Of a DNA stretch of 64,000 nucleotides, positions 16,783 through 25,093 are shown piece after piece. The stretch lies in NCBI GenBank assembly GCA_944324365.1, contig CALUWA010000004.1:62001-126000 (forward strand), in the 5' to 3' direction. The position numbers and the translations under genes were made by a program. Positions within the stretch are counted from its first letter, which is position 1. Every line of letters begins with the position of its first letter. The notes under the pieces were generated by a model that made no database searches, was not told the DNA's origin, and was given only the letters and a program-made list of their open reading frames with translations. This stretch comes from Candidatus Gastranaerophilales bacterium (GTDB taxonomy: Bacteria; Cyanobacteriota; Vampirovibrionia; Gastranaerophilales; Gastranaerophilaceae).

Positions 16783-17805
16783 ATGGCTGTGAAGGAAAAA
16801 GATACGGAAGCTGTTTCTAACGCTGATGAAAGAAGTAAGGCTTTAAAATTAGCAATAGAAAAAATAGAAAAAGATTTCGGTAAAGGTGCGATAATGAAGC
16901 TTGGGGATAAAGCAACAGTTAATGTTGATGCTATTCCTACGGGTTCTCTTGCACTTGATGTGGCTTTGGGTATCGGAGGTGTTCCGCGCGGCCGTATTAT
17001 TGAAATTTACGGGCCTGAAAGTTCCGGTAAAACAACACTCGCTCAGCATATAGTGGCAGAATGCCAAAAACGCGGCGGTATTGCGGCTTTTGTTGATGCT
17101 GAGCACGCTCTCGATCCCGAATATGCAAGAAATCTTGGAGTACAGGTTGATGATTTGCTTATTTCCCAGCCGGATACCGGAGAACAGGCTCTTGATATAA
17201 CAGAAGAACTTGTACGCTCCGGAGCTGTTGATGTTGTTGTCGTAGACTCTGTTGCGGCGCTTGTTCCAAAAGCTGAAATTGAAGGTTCAATGGAAGATCA
17301 GCAGATGGGGCTTCAAGCACGCTTGATGAGCAAAGCTTTGAGAAAATTAACCGGTATTATCGGAAAAACAAATACTACAGTTATTTTTATTAACCAATTG
17401 AGAATGAAAATCGGTGTAATGTACGGCAACCCTGAAACAACAACAGGTGGCAACGCTCTTAAATATTATGCCAGCGTTCGTTTGGAAATTAAACGTGTAG
17501 ACGGTGTAAAAGGCGAAGACGGTGATATCGGAAACCACGTAAGAGTAAGGGTTTTGAAAAACAAAGTTGCTCCTCCGTTCAGAACTGCCGAATTTGATAT
17601 TATTTTCGGAAAAGGAATTTGTAAGGTTGGAAATATTTTGGATGTAGCCGTAAATCTCGGCATTGTAAACAAAGCCGGTTCATGGTTCAGCTTTAAAGAA
17701 GAAAAACTCGGGCAGGGCCGTGATAAAGCAAGAGATTTCTTAACAGAAAACCCTGATATTTTAGCTGAAGTTGAGACATTGGTAAGAGAAAAATTGGCTG
17801 AATAA
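16783..17805 (+). CDS. recA: Recombinase RecA
   Basis: RecA forms filaments on single-stranded DNA, drives homologous pairing and triggers LexA self-cleavage. The 340-residue protein has Walker A GPESSGKT at 77-84, [17 protein letters not shown], the L1/L2 DNA-binding loops ([33 protein letters not shown]) and the C-terminal domain, with only a short acidic tail. AAGGAATT precedes ATG. It follows the HTH/coiled-coil gene by 15 bases and is closed by a hairpin terminator. Confidence 0.98.
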   Translation: MAVKEKDTEAVSNADERSKALKLAIEKIEKDFGKGAIMKLGDKATVNVDAIPTGSLALDVALGIGGVPRGRIIEIYGPESSGKTTLAQHIVAECQKRGGIAAFVDAEHALDPEYARNLGVQVDDLLISQPDTGEQALDITEELVRSGAVDVVVVDSVAALVPKAEIEGSMEDQQMGLQARLMSKALRKLTGIIGKTNTTVIFINQLRMKIGVMYGNPETTTGGNALKYYASVRLEIKRVDGVKGEDGDIGNHVRVRVLKNKVAPPFRTAEFDIIFGKGICKVGNILDVAVNLGIVNKAGSWFSFKEEKLGQGRDKARDFLTENPDILAEVETLVREKLAE

Positions 17806-17876
17806 GTATATTGTTAAGATATATAAACGTAAAAATATAGTCTGAAATTCAATAATAATAATAAAATTTAAAAAAA

Positions 17877-17926
17877 GAACATGTTTTTTTGCATTATACT
17901 AGCAACAAAAAACATGTTTCTTTTTT
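17877..17926 (+). terminator. Intrinsic terminator of recA
   Basis: GAACATGTTTTTT pairs with AAAAAACATGTTTC with one bulge; the loop contains GCATTATACTAGC and a T-run (CTTTTTTC) follows. The loop TATACT could double as a -10 box for the next gene. Confidence 0.6.
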
Positions 17927-17967
17927 CTATATCAATACAAAAAAGTACAATCAGGAGGTAATATTCT

Positions 17968-18912
17968 ATGCAAGTTAACGCAATCCAAAGTAGTTTAGGA
18001 TTCACAGGACGATTCCAAAGAAGTAACAAAAATATTGATGATGCAAAAATTGTAAAAGACGATACATCAAGAAATCCATATAATAATAATGTTTCCAATC
18101 GCGCAATGAGAAATGCTGCAAAAGCTGCAATTGTGAGCATGTTTATGGTTCCTATGGGTGCACCTTTAATGACAAGCTGTGATACAGAATCTTATGCTGA
18201 AGCTTGGGCAAATGCAGAAGCAAATGCAAAAGACAGCTGCGGATGTAATTATGTTAACGGAAGAGATACCGTAATTTTTGTAATTCCGGGTAAAGACAGT
18301 ATTGTTCACGATACAATTACACAGATAATTGAAAACAGAGATACCGTTTATATCAAAAAATGTTTTGATTCACCGGTAATTGACGCTTTAAGAGATTTCT
18401 TTGAAGCAACAGATATTGATTTAGGTGATGAAAGAATTCCTTTAACAATTTCTTGGATTGATGAACAAAATGTTCCTGCGCGTCCAAAACAGGTATTTGA
18501 CGGCAGATCATCAAGTTATGATGAATTAAATTATATTTCACAAAGAACTCCTTGGGATGATGAAACCGGTTCATTTGTAATCGGCCAGGGTGATACATAT
18601 GAAAATATACGTTATTCATTAACAAGTGACGGAAAATTGATGATGTCCCGCTACGTACCGAGAAATCCTTACGTAAAACCTCAATCAAGAGGCGAATGGA
18701 TATATTCTAACAGTGCTGTATATGATATTAATACAAGAGATAATATTATTAACAGGTATACCATAAATGATGACGGTTCTGAAGAGTATGCAGGTTCATT
18801 CCAGCCGGGTGAACTTGATAACACAATTAAAGTTACTAACCCTTATGGCACAGACTGGAGATATTCAAACGTAAAAGTTGTAACCGGCAAAGCTCCTGAT
18901 TGCGATGAATAA
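17968..18912 (+). CDS. Uncharacterised protein with N-terminal GFTG tag and lipobox-like segment
   Basis: The 314-residue protein starts MQVNAIQSSLGFTGRF. A hydrophobic stretch (AAIVSMFMVPMGAPLMTSC, residues 52-70) ends in Cys and resembles a lipoprotein signal, but it lies 50 residues in, unusually far. The C-terminal part is beta-rich and acidic with YD/ND patterns (SLTSDGKLMMSRYVPRNPY). AGGAGG precedes ATG 17968. The N-terminal pattern ending in F-x-G recurs in the gene at 43193. I infer an exported or envelope protein specific to this lineage; no function is assigned. Confidence 0.65.
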   Translation: MQVNAIQSSLGFTGRFQRSNKNIDDAKIVKDDTSRNPYNNNVSNRAMRNAAKAAIVSMFMVPMGAPLMTSCDTESYAEAWANAEANAKDSCGCNYVNGRDTVIFVIPGKDSIVHDTITQIIENRDTVYIKKCFDSPVIDALRDFFEATDIDLGDERIPLTISWIDEQNVPARPKQVFDGRSSSYDELNYISQRTPWDDETGSFVIGQGDTYENIRYSLTSDGKLMMSRYVPRNPYVKPQSRGEWIYSNSAVYDINTRDNIINRYTINDDGSEEYAGSFQPGELDNTIKVTNPYGTDWRYSNVKVVTGKAPDCDE

Positions 18913-18937
18913 TAAAAAATAATATAAATAAACAAAT

Positions 18938-18968
18938 ACAGCTCCTTTTTAAGGGGCTGTTTTGTTTT
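18938..18968 (+). terminator. Intrinsic terminator
   Basis: ACAGCTCC pairs with GGGGCTGT (one G-U) around TTTTTAA and is followed by TTTGTTTT. Confidence 0.8.
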
Positions 18969-19048
18969 AAGTTTGTAAAACAATATAATTAAGGTTGTTC
19001 CTTTTTGATTGATTTTATAATACAATCAAGAAAAAGAGGAGTAAGGAT

Positions 19049-20173
19049 ATGAAATTTGTTATTAAAAAAGAGGATTTATATAACGGGATAAAAATTGTAG
19101 AAAGGGCAACCAGTGTAAGAGCATTACAGCCGGTTTTATTGAATATTTTGATAGAAACAACAGGTTCAAATTCTTTAAGACTTGTTGCGACAGATTTGGA
19201 CTTAACCGTTATGGCGGAAGTCGATGCCCAAGTTGAAGAAGAAGGCAAAATAACACTTCCTTCAAAGACTTTGAATGAAATTGTTTCAAAATTGGGCAAT
19301 AAACTCATAACTTTTGAAAAAGCACAGGATTCTTCAATCGTAAATATAACCTGCCAAAATTCCAAATTCGATATCATCGGAATTTCGGCAAATGAATTTC
19401 CGCCGGAAGTATATAATATAGAATTAAATGAAGAAGATAGTTTTGAAATAGAAGTAAAACCATTGACAAAAGCTGTACGTCAGGCAGGTTTTGCGGCAGC
19501 AAGCTATGAAACAAGCAACCTTTTATCCGGTATTGTCTGTGATATTTCGGGTCAAACTCTTGAAATTGCATCAACAGACGGCAACAGATTGGCAAGAGTA
19601 AGAGAAGTCATAAAAAATCCGGATGACAAGGCTCGCCAGTTGATTATTCCTTCAAGAACACTGAACGAATTTATAAAAATGAGTTCATTTATTGAAGAAG
19701 ATAGTATAAAAATTTATACCGAAAAAACAAAAATGATTATCAAATCTGAAAAAACAACGACAGTTTCAAGATTGTTGGAAGGCCAGTTCCCGAAATATAA
19801 CCAGCTTATACCTTCAGAAAGTCCAAAAACCGCAACGGTTAATGTTTCCGAAATGATATCCGCTTTGGAACGTGTATCAATCATGGTTAACGAAAAGACA
19901 AGTATTGTTAAGATGGAATTTTCTGAAAACCAATTAAAATTAACGGCTGATACTCCGGATTCAGGTAAGTCAGAAGAAGAAATGGCAATAAATTATACAG
20001 GAGAAGAACTTGTTATAGCATTTAACTACAAATATGTTCTTGAAGCTTTGAAAAACATTGATTGCGAAGAAGTAAATATAGGTTTAAACACAAGTCTTTC
20101 AGCTACCGTATTCAGACCAAACTGCGAAGAAGATTTTGTATGTTTGATTATGCCTGTTCAGATTAGACAGTAA
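19049..20173 (+). CDS. dnaN: DNA polymerase III sliding clamp (beta subunit)
   Basis: The clamp encircles DNA and tethers polymerase and other enzymes. The 374 residues contain the three repeated clamp folds: 1-120 (MKFVIKKEDLYNGIKIVERA), 125-245 (KAVRQAGFAAA, LLSGI) and 250-374 ending in CLIMPVQIRQ, whose M-P-x-R terminus is typical. GAGGAGTAAGG precedes ATG and a TATAAT lies about 20 bases further up. dnaA, often the neighbour of dnaN, is not beside it; the gene stands alone between two terminators. Confidence 0.96.
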   Translation: MKFVIKKEDLYNGIKIVERATSVRALQPVLLNILIETTGSNSLRLVATDLDLTVMAEVDAQVEEEGKITLPSKTLNEIVSKLGNKLITFEKAQDSSIVNITCQNSKFDIIGISANEFPPEVYNIELNEEDSFEIEVKPLTKAVRQAGFAAASYETSNLLSGIVCDISGQTLEIASTDGNRLARVREVIKNPDDKARQLIIPSRTLNEFIKMSSFIEEDSIKIYTEKTKMIIKSEKTTTVSRLLEGQFPKYNQLIPSESPKTATVNVSEMISALERVSIMVNEKTSIVKMEFSENQLKLTADTPDSGKSEEEMAINYTGEELVIAFNYKYVLEALKNIDCEEVNIGLNTSLSATVFRPNCEEDFVCLIMPVQIRQ

Positions 20174-20199
20174 TATAAATTTTGTAACAATAACTTAAT

Positions 20200-20236
20200 A
20201 AACCTCCCGAAAATTTAAAGTTTGGGAGGTTTGTTG
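20200..20236 (+). terminator. Intrinsic terminator of dnaN
   Basis: AAACCTCCC and GGGAGGTTT form a 9-bp stem, followed by GTTGT. Confidence 0.8.
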
Positions 20237-20284
20237 TCGTATTTGAGTATGTGAAGGTTATACAGAATTTATAAGGAGCAAGAA

Positions 20285-20428
20285 ATGTATCAGTATTCAA
20301 TGTGGCCGGGAGCATATAGTTTTAAAGAAGAAATAGGACTGTTTTTGGATTATTTCAAAAAACAGCTGCGTTTTCTTATAGAAGAAATTGAAAAAACAGA
20401 AGAAGCTATTGAGAAAAAAGCATCTTAG
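20285..20428 (+). CDS. Small protein of 47 residues
   Basis: ATAAGGAG lies eight bases before ATG 20285. The peptide MYQYSMWPGAYSFKEEIG continues into an amphipathic, charged helix (KKQLRFLIEEIEKTEEAIEKK) that looks like a coiled coil. It sits between two terminators, so it is a separate short transcript. The strong ribosome site and the flanking terminators support a real gene; its function is unknown. Confidence 0.65.
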   Translation: MYQYSMWPGAYSFKEEIGLFLDYFKKQLRFLIEEIEKTEEAIEKKAS

Positions 20429-20476
20429 CTGTTTGATTAGGATATGAAAAAGATATCTCTTAAGAGAAAATATTTG

Positions 20477-20506
20477 ATGACCGGATTAATTCCGGTCATT
20501 TTGATT
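20477..20506 (+). terminator. Intrinsic terminator of the 47-residue gene
   Basis: ATGACCGGA and TCCGGTCAT form a perfect 9-bp stem with loop TTAAT and tail TTTTGATTT. Confidence 0.85.
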
Positions 20507-20525
20507 TCTAAAAACTGGTTTTTCA

Positions 20526-20534
20526 TGTTATAAT
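20526..20534 (+). promoter_or_regulatory. Extended -10 promoter six bases before a start codon
   Basis: TGT-TATAAT ends at 20534 and ATG 20541 follows after six bases, predicting a leaderless mRNA for the TPR-hydrolase operon. Confidence 0.65.
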
Positions 20535-20540
20535 CCGATT

Positions 20541-21491
20541 ATGAAGAGATTGCTTTTAACATCTTTTTTGTTTGCTTCTTTAATTTTACCGGTGACGGCA
20601 AACGAAATTATAGAAGATTATATGGATATTATATCCAATGACTGTGTCTTAGGTGATTATGCGGATGCTGTCAATTATTTGGATAAAATAATTCAAATGA
20701 CTCCGAATAACCAGGAATATAAAAAGTTAAAGGATTTGCTTTACCAGCTTGGTACGACTGATCAAAAATCTTTTATTTCAGGTTATAACAGCCAGCTTGA
20801 TAAGGCTTTTAATGCGAAGCTTGCAGGCGACAGAGTCGGCGAAGAAAATGCTTTAAAAGAAGCAACTTCAAGCGGGAATTTTTGGGCATACAGTTACCTT
20901 GGGGATTATTTCAGAGAAAACAAAAGATATCAGGAAGCAATAGATGCATATTTTAAAGCTTATGAGCTTCAACCTTCATTTACGCAGGCACTTTTAGCTA
21001 TTGCGGTATGTTATTTAGAATCCGGCCAATATGAAATGGTTAACGAACCTATCAGAAGATTTTTGTATCATAACCAGCAGTCTGATGTTGCGTATGCAAT
21101 AAGAGCAAAAGCTTATATGATGCAAAATCAGCTTGTTGACGCGGAAACGGAAATTGTCACCGCATTAGCTTTGAATAATGATATTGAATATAAGTTAATT
21201 CACGGAATAATTCTTACAAAACGCGGAAATTATCAAAAAGCAATTAATATTTTGGAAGAATTAACTAAGGAAGTTCAAACTTGTGATGTTTATAAATATT
21301 TGGGTTTTAGCTATCTTGGTTTAAAAGATTACAATAATGCAATGCTGAATATGGATAAAGCAATCATACTCTCTGATGATGATAACGAGCTAAAAACCAA
21401 ATATAATGAAACAAAAGCTTTGATTAAGCAGATGAACACCGAGCAATTGCAGAATGAAGAAAGGCCGGAAGTAAAAAATATTTATGAGTAA
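20541..21491 (+). CDS. Exported TPR protein
   Basis: This 316-residue protein has a clear signal peptide (MKRLLLTSFLFASLILPVTA) and then TPR units such as YLGDYFRENKRYQEAIDAYFKA and AVCYLESGQYEM. It should be a periplasmic or membrane-anchored scaffold. The leaderless promoter just before the ATG drives it, and its stop overlaps the start of the phosphoesterase gene (ATGAGTAA), so the two are translationally coupled. It resembles the larger TPR protein at 4170 in design. Confidence 0.85.
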   Translation: MKRLLLTSFLFASLILPVTANEIIEDYMDIISNDCVLGDYADAVNYLDKIIQMTPNNQEYKKLKDLLYQLGTTDQKSFISGYNSQLDKAFNAKLAGDRVGEENALKEATSSGNFWAYSYLGDYFRENKRYQEAIDAYFKAYELQPSFTQALLAIAVCYLESGQYEMVNEPIRRFLYHNQQSDVAYAIRAKAYMMQNQLVDAETEIVTALALNNDIEYKLIHGIILTKRGNYQKAINILEELTKEVQTCDVYKYLGFSYLGLKDYNNAMLNMDKAIILSDDDNELKTKYNETKALIKQMNTEQLQNEERPEVKNIYE

Positions 21492-22464
21492 GAAAAAGAT
21501 AAAAAAGAAAAAACACGAATCAATGTTATCAAGAGCACTCAGCGGAATGTTTACTTTTGTTCTTGCCGGTATTATGGTCTATGGACTCCAATGCTACAGT
21601 GCAAGTGATTTAAAGTTTGTTCAAATTTCTGATGTTCATTTTTCTACAAGAAATGTAAACACTTCATTCAAGTTAACTGCAGAATCCGGAAAAATTCTTG
21701 ATGATGTAATTGACCAGGTTAATAATACTCCGGATGTTAATTTTGTAATGTTTAGCGGGGATTTGATAGACAAGCCTTTTGAAAAAGAACTGCAGGCGGT
21801 ATTACCTCATGTAGAAAAACTGAAATATCCGTGGTATGTGCTTTTCGGCAATCATGACGTATGTGTCGGCGGATATTTAACAAAATCTCTTTACTTCGAT
21901 ATTGTATCAAAGCATAATGAAAACTTTAATTTTGAAAAGCCTTATTATTCATTTGTACCGCGAAAAGGTTATAAAGTTATTGTGCTGGATACGATTATAG
22001 ATACAAGGATAACTTCTAACGGAAATATATACCCGGAAGAGTTAAAATGGCTTGATGAAGAATTAAACAAATCCAAAAAAGATATTGTATTAATTTTTAT
22101 GCATGTACCGATAACTGAACCGTTTCCGAGTGAAGGACACAGACTTTTAAATGCAGGTGCGGTACAGGCAATTATTGAAAAATATAAAAATCCGATAGGT
22201 GTTTTTCAGGGGCATTATCACGCAAGCAGAATTACCCAAAAGGGCAATGTGCTGTATGTGAATTCTCCGGCACTGGTTTCTTATCCGAATGCTTTTCGTG
22301 TAATTACCATTAAAAAAGAAAGAAAAAAAGTTGTATTTGATATCCGGCAGAAAGATACAAGAGAAACAAATATAAGAAATCTTGCAAAAATGATGGTATT
22401 TTCATCAAGTTTGTATACCGGCGATGAAAAAGACCAAAACGGTGTATATGAAATTCAAAGATAA
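21484..22464 (+). CDS. Membrane-anchored metallophosphoesterase
   Basis: After a Lys-rich start and one membrane helix (MFTFVLAGIMVYGLQCY, residues ~22-38) comes a calcineurin-type phosphoesterase domain with every metal-binding motif: QISDVHF, SGDLID, FGNHDVC, MHVP and GHYHAS. It would hydrolyse phosphomonoesters or diesters on the outer side of the inner membrane; the substrate (nucleotide, lipid or glycan intermediate) is not evident. The gene overlaps the TPR gene by eight bases and precedes a metallo-beta-lactamase-fold hydrolase by 15 bases. Confidence 0.88.
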   Translation: MSKKKIKKKKHESMLSRALSGMFTFVLAGIMVYGLQCYSASDLKFVQISDVHFSTRNVNTSFKLTAESGKILDDVIDQVNNTPDVNFVMFSGDLIDKPFEKELQAVLPHVEKLKYPWYVLFGNHDVCVGGYLTKSLYFDIVSKHNENFNFEKPYYSFVPRKGYKVIVLDTIIDTRITSNGNIYPEELKWLDEELNKSKKDIVLIFMHVPITEPFPSEGHRLLNAGAVQAIIEKYKNPIGVFQGHYHASRITQKGNVLYVNSPALVSYPNAFRVITIKKERKKVVFDIRQKDTRETNIRNLAKMMVFSSSLYTGDEKDQNGVYEIQR

Positions 22465-22479
22465 AAAAGGAACAAATAT

Positions 22480-23412
22480 ATGGGCGAATTTAAAGTAAAA
22501 TTCAGAGGTGTACGAGGAAGTTACCCGATAGCAAAAAAAGAATTTTTAGAATACGGCGGGAATACGTCTTGTGTGGAAGTTAATGTCGGCGGGCATTTGA
22601 TTATTCTTGATGCCGGTACCGGTTTAATAGATGTCGGAAATGAGCTTATCGAAAAATATATAAAATCTTCCGTAAACCCGCAGGACAGAGAACCTGTTAA
22701 AGCTGTTGTTTTAATTTCCCATATTCATCACGACCATATTCACGGATTTACGTTTTTCAGACCCTTGCATATCCCGTCAACCATACTTGACGTATACGGT
22801 AATGTGAATTATAACGAAACACTTTCCGATGAACTTGCCGGATTGTTGTTTGGAAAATCCTTTCCGCTGGATTTGGGGAATATTGCAGGCAACCTTAATA
22901 TTCATGACCTAAATGAAACAGACGGTATAATCTTACGTGAAAATGAACCTCCAATAGTAAAAAGGATAGAAAGTGAAGCGGATTTACAAGTTGGTGAAAA
23001 TGAAGTTCTTATAACCTGTTACCGTTCATATGCGCACCCGCAGGAGGGTGTTATGATTTATAAAATAACTTATCAAGGTAAAACCCTTGTTTATGCAACG
23101 GATAAAGAAAGCTATTCCGGCGGGGATAAAAAACTTGCTAATTTTGCGCGGAACTGTGATTTATTAATTCATGATGCGCAGTACACAACGGAAGATTATC
23201 TGGATTCATATTCTCCAAAACAAGGTTATGGGCATTCGACATTTGATATGGCTATTGAGTGTAAAAGACAAGTTAATGCAAAGCAGCTTGTATTTTTCCA
23301 CTTTGACCCGGCATATGATGACGAAAAACTTAACCAGATAAAAGAAAATTACAAAAATGCAGAACCAAATGCAATCCTGGCATATGAAGGATTGGAAATT
23401 AATCTTTTATAA
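22480..23412 (+). CDS. Metallo-beta-lactamase-fold hydrolase
   Basis: The 310-residue cytoplasmic protein begins KVKFRGVRGSYPIA, as in a group of MBL hydrolases found beside signalling genes, with YGGNTSCVEV. The metal motif HIHHDHIHG (H-x-H-x-D-H) and later YAHPQ, YATDKE, HDAQYT, YGHSTF and FFHFDP fit a binuclear phosphodiesterase-like fold (RNase Z or cyclic-nucleotide PDE type). The substrate is unknown. It follows the phosphoesterase by 15 bases with AAAAGGAAC as ribosome site. Confidence 0.85.
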   Translation: MGEFKVKFRGVRGSYPIAKKEFLEYGGNTSCVEVNVGGHLIILDAGTGLIDVGNELIEKYIKSSVNPQDREPVKAVVLISHIHHDHIHGFTFFRPLHIPSTILDVYGNVNYNETLSDELAGLLFGKSFPLDLGNIAGNLNIHDLNETDGIILRENEPPIVKRIESEADLQVGENEVLITCYRSYAHPQEGVMIYKITYQGKTLVYATDKESYSGGDKKLANFARNCDLLIHDAQYTTEDYLDSYSPKQGYGHSTFDMAIECKRQVNAKQLVFFHFDPAYDDEKLNQIKENYKNAEPNAILAYEGLEINLL

Positions 23413-23439
23413 TTATATAAATTAACAGGTAGTTTTTGT

Positions 23440-23991
23440 ATGAAAAAGTATGCAATAACATTTTTACTATTATGCTCGGTTCTCTTTTCGGGTTATCGTA
23501 AGCCGGAAGAGTATGTAATAGAATCTGAGCAAAATGCATACCTTCACAATAACTTGGGATTAATGTATATCCAGGAGCGTGCCTATTATCCTGCCACTCA
23601 GGAGTTTAAAATTGCAATAAGCCTATCGCCCGATGTTCAGGCAAGTGCTGTTTTTTATAATAACTTGGGGGAATGTTATATGAAACTCGGACAGCCCGAT
23701 ATGGCCCGTGATTGCTTTGAACGAGCATTACGACAATTCAGTTTGAATTTCAGATATTATAAAAACTTGGCTGAATGTTATTACCAGCTTGGTCTTGCTG
23801 ATGATCAAATTCAACGTTCATATAATGACCCAAATCCTCTGGGAATGATTTTGCGCGGTTTGCTTTTGGAGCAAAAAGGACAGACTTCTGATGCTATAAC
23901 TGTTTTGGACGAATTTGTGGCAAAGGAACCTGACTTAATAATATCTTCTGCTGTCAGACAATATATTAGACAACTTGTTTCAAAAATTTAA
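23440..23991 (+). CDS. Short exported TPR protein
   Basis: The 183 residues start MKKYAITFLLLCSVLFSGY, a signal peptide, followed by TPR units (AYLHNNLGLMYIQERAYYPA, VFYNNLGECYMKLGQPDM, YYKNLAECYYQLGLAD). It is the last gene of the set 20541-23991, which thus contains two TPR scaffolds and two metallohydrolases. A start TTTTTGTATG has no strong SD. Confidence 0.8.
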   Translation: MKKYAITFLLLCSVLFSGYRKPEEYVIESEQNAYLHNNLGLMYIQERAYYPATQEFKIAISLSPDVQASAVFYNNLGECYMKLGQPDMARDCFERALRQFSLNFRYYKNLAECYYQLGLADDQIQRSYNDPNPLGMILRGLLLEQKGQTSDAITVLDEFVAKEPDLIISSAVRQYIRQLVSKI

Positions 23992-23996
23992 CATGA

Positions 23997-24581
23997 TTTT
24001 TTGACGGAAGTAATGACGATAATAACAGTAACAGAGGTCGCCGCTCATATAATAATTCTGATATTTATATTGCATATAAGCAAATTCTTGCAAGTGTAAC
24101 GTCTTCCGGAGATGATATGATGGAAAACTTTATTACTGTTAAACAATATCAGCTTAAAGTTTTAAAGAGTCTTTTGAACGGTGCACAATATTGTGAAAGT
24201 TATAACAAATGTGATGGCTCGGTTCCGATACAGTATACAAATTTAAACGGGAACGCAGTACAAATGGAAGTTGCGGATTTTGATAATTCTGCATTGAAAA
24301 CTTCAGACGGTATGTATATTTGGCTTGGTGACATAAATAATCCGCAAAGATATTATGTCGACATAAACGGTTCAAAACGTCCTAACAAACTCGGTGTTGA
24401 CGTGTTTACATTTGATATAACTTCAAAACAAGTAATATCACCTGAACAAAATGATAACTGTACAAAAACAGGAACTCCTGCAGGCGGGGAAGAATATAGA
24501 GGACTAGGATGTACCGGTCATGCCCTAACTGATTACAATCCTGATGAAAATGCAAAAGGATATTGGCGGAATTTTAAATAA
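23997..24581 (+). pseudogene. N-terminally truncated pilin-like gene
   Basis: The frame is open from 23997, just after the preceding stop, without a usable start; the first ATG is 24117. The protein part (SDIYIAYKQILASV, then LGDINNPQRYYVDINGSKRPNKLGVDVFTFDI) matches the C-terminal domain of the pilin-like protein encoded at 25094-26189, which has WVDINGPQKPNRYGRDLFCF. The hydrophobic prepilin helix FTLAEVL is missing. A deletion that removed the 5' half and joined the rest to the TPR gene is the simplest explanation. A Cys pair and Gly-rich tail are kept. Confidence 0.7.
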
Positions 24582-24586
24582 AAAAC

Positions 24587-24988
24587 TTAATGAATTTGAA
24601 AAACACATTTTGTACAATGTGCCTTTGGATGGAGCATTAAATTATCTTCCAAATCATACATTTTTGCAATACGTGTCACTAAAGGTGCGCCGCATTTAGG
24701 ACATTTTAAGCCGCCGGCACCGTTTAAAATTAATTCTTTCAAACTTTCAATAATTTGTTCCGAAACGAAAGTATTATCAAAATCAATTTCGAGTTTTTTA
24801 ATCTCTTCCGGAGTGCATTTTAAACCTTTGGCCAAATTTTGTCTTACTGTAACCGACAAAAACAATTCTTTGCCTGCCTCGATTTCTTCTATTAAATTTT
24901 GGTCAAGGTTACATCTTGCGGCAAGTCCTTTTGGAGAAAGTCCGAGATTGTCACGTTTTTGCTGAACAAATTGTGCTAAAGTTTTCAT
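24587..24988 (-). CDS. XRE-family regulator with zinc ribbon
   Basis: The 133-residue protein has an N-terminal Cro/C1-type HTH (FVQQKRDNLGLSPKGLAARC, NLIEEIEAGK) and a C-terminal zinc ribbon with CPKCGAPLV and CTKCVFQI. Two Cys-x-x-Cys pairs about 30 residues apart should bind one zinc. It is convergent with the truncated pilin gene (six bases apart) and divergent from the phase-variable pilin gene, so it could regulate the latter. Its ATG lies six bases after an extended -10 box. Confidence 0.8.
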   Translation of the reverse strand: MKTLAQFVQQKRDNLGLSPKGLAARCNLDQNLIEEIEAGKELFLSVTVRQNLAKGLKCTPEEIKKLEIDFDNTFVSEQIIESLKELILNGAGGLKCPKCGAPLVTRIAKMYDLEDNLMLHPKAHCTKCVFQIH

Positions 24989-24994
24989 AAAATT

Positions 24995-25003
24995 ATTATA
25001 GCA
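24995..25003 (-). promoter_or_regulatory. Extended -10 promoter six bases before a start codon
   Basis: On the minus strand TGC-TATAAT is followed after six bases by ATG 24988; the mRNA is predicted to be leaderless. Confidence 0.65.
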
Positions 25004-25041
25004 TAAATTTTTCGCATAACTAAGGTTAAGGTTATGAACAC

Positions 25042-25070
25042 TTGCAAAATGATTTAAAATAGTTTATACT
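25042..25070 (+). promoter_or_regulatory. Promoter of the phase-variable pilin-like gene
   Basis: TTGCAA (25042-25047), a 17-base spacer and TATACT (25065-25070). A start near 25077 gives a short leader carrying GGAGG at 25081-25085 and ATG at 25094. Confidence 0.75.
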
Positions 25071-25093
25071 AAAGAAAAATGGAGGATGAAAGT

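Noticed and set aside
17868-18140. Minus-strand frame of 90 residues near the recA terminator
   Set aside because: Covers the terminator hairpin and the start of the plus-strand gene; no ribosome site.
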